Shown here piece by piece: positions 24,918-33,120 of a stretch of 64,000 nt of DNA. The DNA lies in assembly GCA_900543755.1 (NCBI GenBank), contig UQSP01000004.1, positions 1-64,000 of the forward strand, given 5' to 3'. The notes beneath the pieces are model-generated. The model was not told the origin of the DNA, did not search any database, and was given only the letters and a program-made list of their open reading frames with translations. Within the stretch, counting starts at the first letter, position 1, and each line of letters begins with the position of its first letter. A program made the position numbers and the translations under genes. This DNA comes from an uncultured Eubacteriales bacterium (GTDB lineage: Bacteria > Bacillota > Clostridia > Christensenellales > Pumilibacteraceae).

Positions 24918-26208
24918 AACGGAGACAGTCAACATAATAGGAGCGGGCCTTGCCGGGTGCGAGGCCGCTTTGTATTTATCGGCGTCGGGCGTGCGCGTAA
25001 GACTTTTCGAATGTAAACCCATCGAAAAGTCTCCGGCACATTCTTCCGACGGTTTTGCCGAACTTGTTTGCAGTAATTCATTAAAAAGCGACCTTTTAAG
25101 TACCGCGTCGGGACTTTTGAAAAGCGAGCTCAGATATCTTGGGTGCAGGCTGATATCCGTTGCGGATTCCGTAAAGGTTCCCGCAGGCAGCGCGCTTGCC
25201 GTGGATCGCGAAAAATTCAGCGCGACCGTGACAAAGCTGATTGAAGAAGATAAAAACATCGAAATCCGACATGAAATAGTAACGGATTGGAGCGAGGACG
25301 AATACACGATTATCGCTACGGGCCCGCTTACGCTGACGGAATTGTCGCAAAGCATCGCGCGAAGGCTGGGGGAAGGGCTGCACTTTTACGACGCGGCGGC
25401 GCCCATTGTTGACGGCGCAAGCATAGACTTTTCCAAGGCTTTTACCGCCGACAGATACGGCCGCGGAGAAGGCGATTACGTAAACTGTCCGATGGATAAG
25501 CCTCAGTACGAGGAATTCATCCGCGCGCTTGTTTCCGCCGAATGCGTAATTCTAAAAAATTTTGAAAAGTCCGACGTTTTCGAGGGGTGTATGCCTGTGG
25601 AAATCATGGCTAAACGCGGCGCGGACACGCTTCGTTTCGGGCCGCTGAGACCCGTAGGCTTTTCGGACGCCGCAGGAAAACGGCCTTACGCGGTTGTTCA
25701 GTTAAGGCGCGAAAACACCGAGGGCGAGTCTTACAATATAGTGGGCTTTCAGACCAATCTTAAGTTTAAGGAACAGGAAAGAGTTTTTAAACTGATTCCC
25801 GCGCTTCACAACGCGGAATTTCTGCGTTACGGCGTCATGCACAGAAACACATTTATCAACGCCCCTTTGACGATAAACAGGCATTTTCAGACTCTTAAGT
25901 ATCCCAAAACTTTTATCGCGGGACAGCTTTCGGGCGTGGAAGGTTACGTTGAAAGTATAATGAGCGGGCTTGTGGCTGCGATGTGCGTTGCCGCGCTTAT
26001 AAAAAACAGACCTTTCATAGAGTTTCCCGCATCTACCGTTGTGGGCGCGCTTACAAAATATCTGGAAACTCCCAATGCGGACTTTCAGCCCATGAACGCC
26101 AACTTCGGATTGCTACCTCCTCTCGAAGAAAACATAAGAGATAAAAACGCGAAAAAGCTGTTTTTATCGGAAAAAAGCCTGAAAGATTTAAAAAAAGCCG
26201 AATTTTAA
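24907..26208 (+). CDS. trmFO: Folate-dependent tRNA (uracil-54) methyltransferase TrmFO
   Basis: Makes 5-methyluridine at position 54 of tRNA using methylene-THF and FADH2. 433 residues, matching the usual 435. VNIIGAGLAGCEAAL (residues 8-22) is the FAD loop; SPAHSSDGFAELVCSNSLKS, FYDAAAPIV and MNANFGLLP are family signatures. I start at TTG 24907, which gives MNNKTETVNIIG like B. subtilis MNQQTVNVIG; AAGGA lies 11 bases upstream. The dprA-topA-trmFO order is standard in Gram-positives, often followed by xerC (missing here) and hslVU. Confidence 0.93.
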   Translation: MNNKTETVNIIGAGLAGCEAALYLSASGVRVRLFECKPIEKSPAHSSDGFAELVCSNSLKSDLLSTASGLLKSELRYLGCRLISVADSVKVPAGSALAVDREKFSATVTKLIEEDKNIEIRHEIVTDWSEDEYTIIATGPLTLTELSQSIARRLGEGLHFYDAAAPIVDGASIDFSKAFTADRYGRGEGDYVNCPMDKPQYEEFIRALVSAECVILKNFEKSDVFEGCMPVEIMAKRGADTLRFGPLRPVGFSDAAGKRPYAVVQLRRENTEGESYNIVGFQTNLKFKEQERVFKLIPALHNAEFLRYGVMHRNTFINAPLTINRHFQTLKYPKTFIAGQLSGVEGYVESIMSGLVAAMCVAALIKNRPFIEFPASTVVGALTKYLETPNADFQPMNANFGLLPPLEENIRDKNAKKLFLSEKSLKDLKKAEF

Positions 26209-26209
26209 T

Positions 26210-26238
26210 TTGATTTATGGACGGCGTTATGTTACAAT
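26210..26238 (+). promoter_or_regulatory. Probable promoter of hslVU
   Basis: TTGATT (26210-26215), 17-base spacer, TACAAT (26233-26238). The leader is about 75 bases. Confidence 0.6.
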
Positions 26239-26319
26239 AAAAAGGTATTTTGCTTTTTACTGTTTCCGCTTTCTTAAAAGGCGGAATTTCACAAAATCGA
26301 TACGGAGATTTTTACTTTT

Positions 26320-26853
26320 ATGGAATTAAAAGGGACTACGATTGTAGGCGTCAAGCGCGACGGTAAAACCGTCATTGCGGGCGACGGTCAGGTTACGGCA
26401 GGACAAAGCGTAATCATGAAAGGCAACGCGGTAAAGGTCCGCAGGCTGTACAACGATAAAGTCGTTGTGGGATTTGCCGGTTCCGTTGCCGACGCTTTTA
26501 CTTTAAGCGAAAAATTTGAGGAAATGCTTAATAAATACAGCGGAAATCTCATGCGCAGTGCAGTAGCTCTTGCTCAGCTTTGGCGCGGGGACAGGGCTTT
26601 ACGTCAGCTTGAAGCCATGATGATAGTGGCTGACAGTACCGAAATGCTGGTGCTTTCGGGCGTGGGTGACGTAATTCAGCCCGAAAACGGAGTTTGCGCC
26701 ATAGGCAGCGGCGGAAACTATGCCTTGGCGGCGGCGCGCGCGCTTATCAGAAATACCAAGTTAAGCGCGAAATCCATCGCCGTGGAAGCGATGAAGGTTG
26801 CAAGCGAAATCTGTGTGTTCACCAACGGCAATCTTACGGTAGAGGAGGTTTAA
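26320..26853 (+). CDS. hslV: ATP-dependent protease subunit HslV (ClpQ)
   Basis: Peptidase of the two-part HslUV protease. 177 residues. The N-terminus MELKGTTIVGVKRDGK carries a short pre-sequence; removal before Thr would expose the nucleophile (Thr6 or Thr7), as in homologues. GDGQVTAGQ and FAGSVADAFTL are proteasome-beta-like motifs, and AIGSGGNYALAAARAL is near the C-terminus. hslU starts seven bases after the stop, with its AGGAGG site inside the last hslV codons. Confidence 0.95.
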   Translation: MELKGTTIVGVKRDGKTVIAGDGQVTAGQSVIMKGNAVKVRRLYNDKVVVGFAGSVADAFTLSEKFEEMLNKYSGNLMRSAVALAQLWRGDRALRQLEAMMIVADSTEMLVLSGVGDVIQPENGVCAIGSGGNYALAAARALIRNTKLSAKSIAVEAMKVASEICVFTNGNLTVEEV

Positions 26854-26859
26854 GCAATT

Positions 26860-28176
26860 ATGGAATTAACCCCCAAGCAAATAGTGGCGGAGCTTGACAG
26901 ATACATCATAGGACAGGACGACGCCAAACGCGCCGTTGCCATTGCCTTAAGAAACAGATACCGCCGTTCTCAGCTTCCCGACGAAATCAGGGAAGAGATT
27001 ACACCCAAAAACATCATTATGCAAGGACCCACCGGCGTAGGCAAAACCGAAATCGCGCGCAGACTTGCCAAGCTTGTAAAAGCGCCTTTCGTCAAGGTGG
27101 AAGCGACTAAATTCACCGAAGTGGGATATGTAGGCCGCGACGTCGAGTCCATGATTCGCGATTTGGCGGAAGTCGCCATAAGGCTTGTCAAAGACGAGCG
27201 CATGGCTTTAATAGAAGAAAGCTCCAGAAAAGTAGCCGAAAAGAAAATAATCGACGCCATCACCGCGGCAAGGAAAAAACGCCTTACCGATTACTCGGAG
27301 GAGGCTATCCGCGCGGGCGTGGAAAGCGAGCTTAAAGAGGGCAAACTGGACGGACATATGCTGGAAATCGAGGTGGACGAAGCGTCTAAACCCATGGAAA
27401 TAATCCCCGGCAGCGGGGCGGAAATAAACCTCGGGGACATTTTCGGTTCCATGATGCCCAAGCGCAAGAAAAAGCGCAAAGTGACCGTCAAAGAAGCAAT
27501 TAAAATATTGACCGACGAAGAAAGCGAAAAGCATATCGATATGGACAGTATTTACGCCGAAGGACTTCGCCGCGCAGAACAGGACGGCATTATCTTCATT
27601 GACGAAATCGATAAAATCGCCAGCGCAGGCGGAGCGGGAAAAAGCGGTCCCGACGTTTCGCGCGAGGGCGTTCAGCGCGACATTCTGCCCATAGTAGAGG
27701 GCTGTACGGTAATGACCAAGTACGGTGCGATAAAGACGGATTACATTCTGTTTATTGCGTCGGGCGCGTTCCACGTCAGCAGCGTTCACGACCTTATTCC
27801 GGAGCTTCAGGGACGTTTCCCCATAAGGGTGGAACTCAAAAGCCTGACGGCACAGGATTTTGTCAATATATTTACCGTACCCGAAAACGCGATAACGCGT
27901 CAGTACTGGCATATGTTGCACGTCGATAACGTTAATCTGATTTTTACCGAAGACGCAATTCAGGAAATGTCCGAAATCGCCGCGCTTGAAAACGAGTCAG
28001 GTGAGGATATAGGTGCAAGAAGACTGCATACCGTCATGGAAAGTCTTTTGGAAGACCTCAGCTTCAATGCGGGCGGCGACCATCCCATGATTGACGTAAC
28101 AATAGACAAAAAATACGTTGACGAGCATCTTTCCAAAGAAGTCAGAAAGCACGACCTTAAAAAGTATATCTTATAA
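26860..28176 (+). CDS. hslU: ATP-dependent protease ATPase subunit HslU (ClpY)
   Basis: AAA+ unfoldase that feeds substrates to HslV. 438 residues: Walker A GPTGVGKT (56-63), a middle I-domain (about 110-240, including the Lys-rich KRKKKRKVT), Walker B IIFIDEID (near 244) and a sensor and C-terminal domain whose last residues (YIL) dock into HslV. It forms an operon with hslV. The codY gene common at this place in Bacilli is absent. Confidence 0.96.
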   Translation: MELTPKQIVAELDRYIIGQDDAKRAVAIALRNRYRRSQLPDEIREEITPKNIIMQGPTGVGKTEIARRLAKLVKAPFVKVEATKFTEVGYVGRDVESMIRDLAEVAIRLVKDERMALIEESSRKVAEKKIIDAITAARKKRLTDYSEEAIRAGVESELKEGKLDGHMLEIEVDEASKPMEIIPGSGAEINLGDIFGSMMPKRKKKRKVTVKEAIKILTDEESEKHIDMDSIYAEGLRRAEQDGIIFIDEIDKIASAGGAGKSGPDVSREGVQRDILPIVEGCTVMTKYGAIKTDYILFIASGAFHVSSVHDLIPELQGRFPIRVELKSLTAQDFVNIFTVPENAITRQYWHMLHVDNVNLIFTEDAIQEMSEIAALENESGEDIGARRLHTVMESLLEDLSFNAGGDHPMIDVTIDKKYVDEHLSKEVRKHDLKKYIL

Positions 28177-28250
28177 TCAGGCTTTAAGGCGCGATAAACT
28201 CATCGCAGCCCGATTTGAAAATAATTACCAGTTTATTTACCGGAGCAGTT

Positions 28251-29522
28251 ATGATAAACATTCCCAAAGGAACCAAAGACGTATTGCCGCAGGAAAGCTA
28301 TAAATGGCAATACGCGGAAAATAAAGCGCGCGAGGTTTGCCGTCTTTTCAATTTCCGTGAAATCCGCACGCCCGTTTTCGAACATACCGAGCTTTTTACG
28401 CGCTCTATCGGCGACGATACGGACGTCGTAAAAAAAGAAATGTACACTTTTTTGGATAAGGGCAACAGGTCAATCACTTTAAAACCCGAGGGAACGGCTC
28501 CCGTTGCGCGCTCCTATGTGGAAAACGCGCTTGAAGCGTATTCGCTGCCGCTGAAAATGTTTTACATTACTCCCGTTTTCCGTTACGAAAATCCGCAGGC
28601 GGGAAGACTGAGGGAACATCATCAGTTCGGCGTGGAGGTTTACGGTGGCGACAACGCATACCTCGATTTTGAAGTAATAAGCCTTGCGCACAAGTTTCTG
28701 TCAGATATGGGTGTCACGGGTCTGGTGCTTAATCTCAACAGCATCGGCTGCGAAAAGTGCCGCGGCGGATACAATACCGCTCTTAAGGAATATCTTTCTT
28801 CGCGTCTTAATGAAATGTGTCCCACCTGCAGAGAGCGTTTCGAGCGCAATCCTTTGCGTATACTTGACTGTAAAGTCGAGGGCTGTAAGAAAATCGTTGC
28901 CGACGCGCCCAAGATTACCGATTATATCTGCGACGATTGCCGCGCTCACATGGCTCAGCTTGAAAAATTGCTTAAAGAATACGGCATCGAATACAAAGTC
29001 AATCCCAACATAGTGCGCGGACTTGATTACTACACTAAAACGGTTTTCGAATTCGTTACCACCGCGCTGGGTGCTCAGGGTACGGTGTGCGGCGGCGGAA
29101 GATACAATCACCTTGTGGAATCCGTGGGCGGCAAACCCACTCCGTGCGTGGGATTCGGGCTGGGGCTTGAAAGATTGCTGATGCTTCTGGACTCGATAGG
29201 AATAAGGATAGAAGACAATAACAGACCCGATATATTCGTCATAAGCCAGAAGCCCGATTATACGGACGAGTGTATAAAAATCGTAAAAGCCTTGCGCGAA
29301 AAATCCGTCGCTGCCGAAACCGAATACACGGGAAGAAGCCTTAAAGCTCAGTTCCGTTACGCCGATAAGCTTAACGCGCGTTACGTTGCGGTGATAGGAG
29401 AAAGCGAGCTGACTTCGGGCGAAGCGGAAATCAAAAATCTTGCCGACGGAACGGCGGAAAAAATCAAAATTGACAAAATAGCAAATTACATTTTGGAGAA
29501 ACGCAAATGTCAGAGTTTTTAG
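28251..29522 (+). CDS. hisS: Histidyl-tRNA synthetase
   Basis: Class II synthetase that charges tRNA-His. 423 residues. Motif 1 region near IPKGTKDVLPQE, motif 2 VFRYENPQAGRLREHHQFGVEVYG cut by the usual spacing, the His-specific block RGLDYYTKTVFEF and motif 3 GFGLGLERL are all present, plus a C-terminal anticodon-binding domain. The start is ATG 28251 with GGAG five bases upstream; a longer frame lacks a ribosome site. It overlaps aspS by 16 bases, the usual hisS-aspS pair. Confidence 0.96.
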   Translation: MINIPKGTKDVLPQESYKWQYAENKAREVCRLFNFREIRTPVFEHTELFTRSIGDDTDVVKKEMYTFLDKGNRSITLKPEGTAPVARSYVENALEAYSLPLKMFYITPVFRYENPQAGRLREHHQFGVEVYGGDNAYLDFEVISLAHKFLSDMGVTGLVLNLNSIGCEKCRGGYNTALKEYLSSRLNEMCPTCRERFERNPLRILDCKVEGCKKIVADAPKITDYICDDCRAHMAQLEKLLKEYGIEYKVNPNIVRGLDYYTKTVFEFVTTALGAQGTVCGGGRYNHLVESVGGKPTPCVGFGLGLERLLMLLDSIGIRIEDNNRPDIFVISQKPDYTDECIKIVKALREKSVAAETEYTGRSLKAQFRYADKLNARYVAVIGESELTSGEAEIKNLADGTAEKIKIDKIANYILEKRKCQSF

Positions 29523-31306
29523 GACAAATGAAAAGGACTTGCTACTGCGGCGAAGTCAATGAGGCGCAGGTGGGCAAAGTAATGACCGTCATGGGATGGG
29601 CGGCAAAAAGAAGAGATTTGGGCGGACTCATATTCGTCGATTTAAGGGACAGGACCGGAATAGTTCAGGTAGTGTTCGACGCGTCCGTCGCAAAAAAAGA
29701 AAGCTTTGAAAAAGCGGAAAGCATTCGCAGCGAGTACGTCCTTGCCATAAAGGGTAAGCTCAGGCTCAGAAGCGCCGAGTCGGTTAACCCCAAGCTTTCT
29801 ACCGGCACGGTGGAGCTTGTCGCGGAAGAACTGAAAATCCTTTCCGACGCGGATACTCCGCCTTTTGCGATAGAGGATAATTCCGCCGCCAACGAGGCGA
29901 TAAGGCTTAAATACAGATACTTGGATTTAAGAAACGCGTCTTTCCAGGAAAGAATGCGTTTAAGAAGCAAAGTCTGCGAAATCGCGCGCAACTATCTTTA
30001 TGACAACGGATTTTTGGAGATAGAAACGCCTTTCCTTGGTAAATCCACGCCCGAGGGCGCAAGGGATTACCTTGTTCCGTCAAGAGTGCATCCCGGTGAA
30101 TTTTACGCGTTGCCGCAGTCGCCTCAACTTTACAAACAGCTTTTGATGATAAGCGGTTTCGACAGATATTTCCAGATTGCAAGATGCTTCCGCGACGAGG
30201 ATTTAAGGGCAAACCGTCAGCCTGAATTTACCCAGGTCGACATGGAAATGTCCTTTGTCGACGAGGAAGAGGACGTAATGCGCATTGCCGAAGGGATGAT
30301 TCGTAAAATCTTTAAAGATTGCATCGGTTACGACATTCCTGAAAACGTAAGACGCATGACTTATGCCGAGGCTATGAACAGATTCGGGTCCGACAAGCCC
30401 GATACTCGTTTCGGACTTGAACTTGTAGACGTATCCGACATAGTTAAAGACTGCGGATTCCAGGTTTTTACGTCCGCCGTCAAAAACGGAGGAAGCGTCC
30501 GCCTTATAAACGCAAAGGGATTTTATAAGAGTCAGAATCCCATTCTTTCCCGCCGCGACGTCGATGCTTTGGGCGAGTTCGTCAAGACTTACAGGGCTAA
30601 GGGACTTGCCTGGATTGCAATGAAAGAGGATGGTATTCAGTCCGCAATAACCAAGTTTATGGACGAAAATACCGTAAACGCGATACTTAAAGCCGCAAAC
30701 GCCGAAACCGGCGACATAATTTTCTTCTGCGCAGACAAAAACGACGTCGTTTATGCGACTTTGGGCGCGCTGAGACTGCATCTTGCCGAAATTGCCGGGC
30801 TTATCGACGACAGTTATTATGACATTCTGTGGGTTACCGATTTCCCGATGCTTGAATGGAGTGCGGAGGAAAAGCGTTGCGTGGCGGTTCATCACCCGTT
30901 TACATCGCCTAAAACCGAGGACCTTCCGCTTCTCGACACAGAGCCGCTTAAAGTGCGCGCAAAGGCTTATGACCTTGTAATAAACGGGCAGGAAGCAGGC
31001 GGCGGCAGCATAAGAATTCATTCGCGCGACGTTCAGAGAAAAATGTTCAACGTCCTGGGTTTTGACGATAAGCAGATAGAGGAGCGTTTCGGCTTCTTCG
31101 TCAATGCGTTTAATTACGGTACGCCTCCTCACGGCGGACTTGCGTTCGGACTGGACAGACTTATCATGTTGCTCAGTAAGACCGACAACATTAAAGACGT
31201 CATCGCTTTCCCCAAGGTTCAGAATGCGTCAGACCTTATGACGGAAGCTCCGTCCAAAGTGGAACCCAAACAGCTTAAAGAGCTTTCTATAAAAGTAAAT
31301 GAGTGA
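29507..31306 (+). CDS. aspS: Aspartyl-tRNA synthetase (bacterial type)
   Basis: Charges tRNA-Asp. 599 residues, bacterial length with an N-terminal OB anticodon domain (about 1-110), class II catalytic core (IETPFLGKSTPEGARDYLVP; FRDEDLRANRQPEFTQVD), the inserted GAD domain (about 290-420) and motif 3 GLAFGLDRL near the end. Whether it also makes Asp-tRNA-Asn is not decidable here; gatCAB is not in the window. Start inside the hisS end, with TTGGAG upstream. Confidence 0.96.
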   Translation: MSEFLGQMKRTCYCGEVNEAQVGKVMTVMGWAAKRRDLGGLIFVDLRDRTGIVQVVFDASVAKKESFEKAESIRSEYVLAIKGKLRLRSAESVNPKLSTGTVELVAEELKILSDADTPPFAIEDNSAANEAIRLKYRYLDLRNASFQERMRLRSKVCEIARNYLYDNGFLEIETPFLGKSTPEGARDYLVPSRVHPGEFYALPQSPQLYKQLLMISGFDRYFQIARCFRDEDLRANRQPEFTQVDMEMSFVDEEEDVMRIAEGMIRKIFKDCIGYDIPENVRRMTYAEAMNRFGSDKPDTRFGLELVDVSDIVKDCGFQVFTSAVKNGGSVRLINAKGFYKSQNPILSRRDVDALGEFVKTYRAKGLAWIAMKEDGIQSAITKFMDENTVNAILKAANAETGDIIFFCADKNDVVYATLGALRLHLAEIAGLIDDSYYDILWVTDFPMLEWSAEEKRCVAVHHPFTSPKTEDLPLLDTEPLKVRAKAYDLVINGQEAGGGSIRIHSRDVQRKMFNVLGFDDKQIEERFGFFVNAFNYGTPPHGGLAFGLDRLIMLLSKTDNIKDVIAFPKVQNASDLMTEAPSKVEPKQLKELSIKVNE

Positions 31307-31745
31307 TTGCGAAGGGGTAAAAACGGGCAAAGTTGTGCGCACTAAAGGCGGCAACGCCAAAGTGGAGATTGAGCGCTCCGCCGCCTGCGAAGGATGTAAA
31401 GCCTGCGTATTTGCCTCAAAGAAAACCGTTATAGTTACCGCGATTAACGAGGCAGGGGCAAAGGTAGGGGACGAAGTGACTGTTCTGCCGCCTCCTCCCA
31501 AGCCTCTCACCGCATTTTTAACGCTGTTCGTCCTTCCGATTCTGACGCTTGTCGGTGCTTTGGCGATTGCCGTAAACGTTTTCGAAAGCGAGCTTTTGTG
31601 TGTGCTTTGCGCCTTTATCGGGCTTGTAATCGGGCTTGCGGCGGTGTTTGTTGCGGACAGAGCTTACTATTCCAAAAAATACGCTACCCGGATTACTTCA
31701 ATAATCAACTTACCACAAGGAGAAAATACAAATGATCGATCTTAA
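31299..31745 (+). CDS. RseC/MucC-like SoxR-reducing system protein
   Basis: 148 residues. The N-terminal soluble part has a Cys cluster CEGCKACVF (about 30-38), and two membrane helices (about 70-92 and 97-117) follow a Pro-rich stretch (PPPPKP). This is the RseC/SoxR-reducing family layout, which is associated with Rnf-type electron transport in many anaerobes. No rnf genes are in the window. It overlaps aspS by eight bases and glyA by 14, so it is translated from the same message as both. Confidence 0.8.
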   Translation: MSDCEGVKTGKVVRTKGGNAKVEIERSAACEGCKACVFASKKTVIVTAINEAGAKVGDEVTVLPPPPKPLTAFLTLFVLPILTLVGALAIAVNVFESELLCVLCAFIGLVIGLAAVFVADRAYYSKKYATRITSIINLPQGENTNDRS

Positions 31746-32985
31746 ACTTGTTTCCTCTGTAGACCCCGAGGTCGCCGCCTCCATGAAACGCGAGCTTGTT
31801 CGTCAGCAAAGCAATATCGAACTTATCGCCAGTGAAAATTTCGTAAGCCCCGCGGTTATGGCTGCCGTCGGGTCGCATTTGACTAATAAGTATGCCGAGG
31901 GTTATCCCGGGAAAAGATATTACGGCGGCTGTATGTACGTCGACGAGGTGGAAACGCTTGCCATTGAGCGCGCCAAAAAGCTTTTCGGGTGCGAGCACGC
32001 AAACGTTCAGCCTCACAGCGGCGCAAACGCAAATCTTGCAACCTTTTTTGCGCTGTTAAACGTAGGAGATACGGTGTTAAGCATGAGTCTTGCCCACGGC
32101 GGACATCTTTCTCACGGCAGTCCCGTGAATATTTCGGGTAAAGAATACAATATAGTATCATACGGCGTGGACGACGTTACCGAAACGATTGATTACGATA
32201 AGGTGGAGGAGCTTGCTTTAAAGCACAGGCCCAAACTTTTGCTTGCGGGTGCAAGCGCTTATCCGCGCATTATAGACTTTAAGCGCTTGCGCGAAATTGC
32301 CGACAAAGTCAACGCGTATTTAATGGTGGATATCGCGCACATCGCGGGTCTTGTGGTAGCAGGACTTCATCCGTCGCCCGTACCTTATGCGGACGTGGTT
32401 ACTACGACTACACACAAAACGCTCAGGGGACCTCGCGGCGGAATGATTATGTGTAAGGAATCGCTTGCCAAACAAATCGACAAAGCCGTGTTCCCGGGCA
32501 CTCAGGGCGGACCTTTAATGCACGTTATCGCAGGCAAAGCGGTTGCTTTCAAAGAAGCTTTGACCGACGAATTCAAGGCGTATCAGAAGCAGGTTGTTCT
32601 TAACGCCGCGGCTTTAGCTGATTCTTTGACGGAAAACGGTATAAAACTGGTATCGGGCGGCACTGACAACCATCTGATGCTGGTTAAAGTCAACGACTAC
32701 GGCACAACGGGTAAGGAAATAGAGCATCTTCTGGACGAGTGCAACATAACTGCCAACAAAAACGCAATACCCAACGATCCGCAAACTCCCTTTATTACCA
32801 GCGGCATAAGACTCGGCACTCCGGCCGCCACGACAAGAGGCTTCAAAGAAAACGACATGAAAGTCATAGGCGCGCTTATCGCTAAAGTCATAAAGGAAAA
32901 AGATTCCGCCGTACCTTTTGTCAAAGAGGAAGTCAAAAAGCTTTGCGACGCTCATCCTCTTTATGAAAACATAAGTAATTTATAA
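31732..32985 (+). CDS. glyA: Serine hydroxymethyltransferase
   Basis: PLP enzyme converting serine and THF to glycine and methylene-THF, the main one-carbon entry; it supplies the folate used by TrmFO. 417 residues. IELIASENFVS near the N-terminus, the PLP lysine in VTTTTHKTLRGPRGG (near 229) and AGKAVAFKEAL are hallmarks. AGGAG lies seven bases before ATG, inside the previous gene. It ends at the terminator at 32993. Confidence 0.97.
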   Translation: MIDLKLVSSVDPEVAASMKRELVRQQSNIELIASENFVSPAVMAAVGSHLTNKYAEGYPGKRYYGGCMYVDEVETLAIERAKKLFGCEHANVQPHSGANANLATFFALLNVGDTVLSMSLAHGGHLSHGSPVNISGKEYNIVSYGVDDVTETIDYDKVEELALKHRPKLLLAGASAYPRIIDFKRLREIADKVNAYLMVDIAHIAGLVVAGLHPSPVPYADVVTTTTHKTLRGPRGGMIMCKESLAKQIDKAVFPGTQGGPLMHVIAGKAVAFKEALTDEFKAYQKQVVLNAAALADSLTENGIKLVSGGTDNHLMLVKVNDYGTTGKEIEHLLDECNITANKNAIPNDPQTPFITSGIRLGTPAATTRGFKENDMKVIGALIAKVIKEKDSAVPFVKEEVKKLCDAHPLYENISNL

Positions 32986-32992
32986 TGCGATT

Positions 32993-33036
32993 AAAGCGTC
33001 AAAAGCGACTTATTCCACTTGCTTTTGGCGCTTTTA
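32993..33036 (+). terminator. Terminator of the hisS-aspS-rseC-glyA operon
   Basis: A 14-bp stem with one G-U pair (32993-33006 with 33021-33034) and a T tail, eight bases past the glyA stop. Confidence 0.85.
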
Positions 33037-33120
33037 CCAATTTTTTAATAGTTTTAATATCAAAATAGTGCAATAAAAGCGTATTTTCGCTGATTTTTTA
33101 CTTAAGATTAAGGATTGATT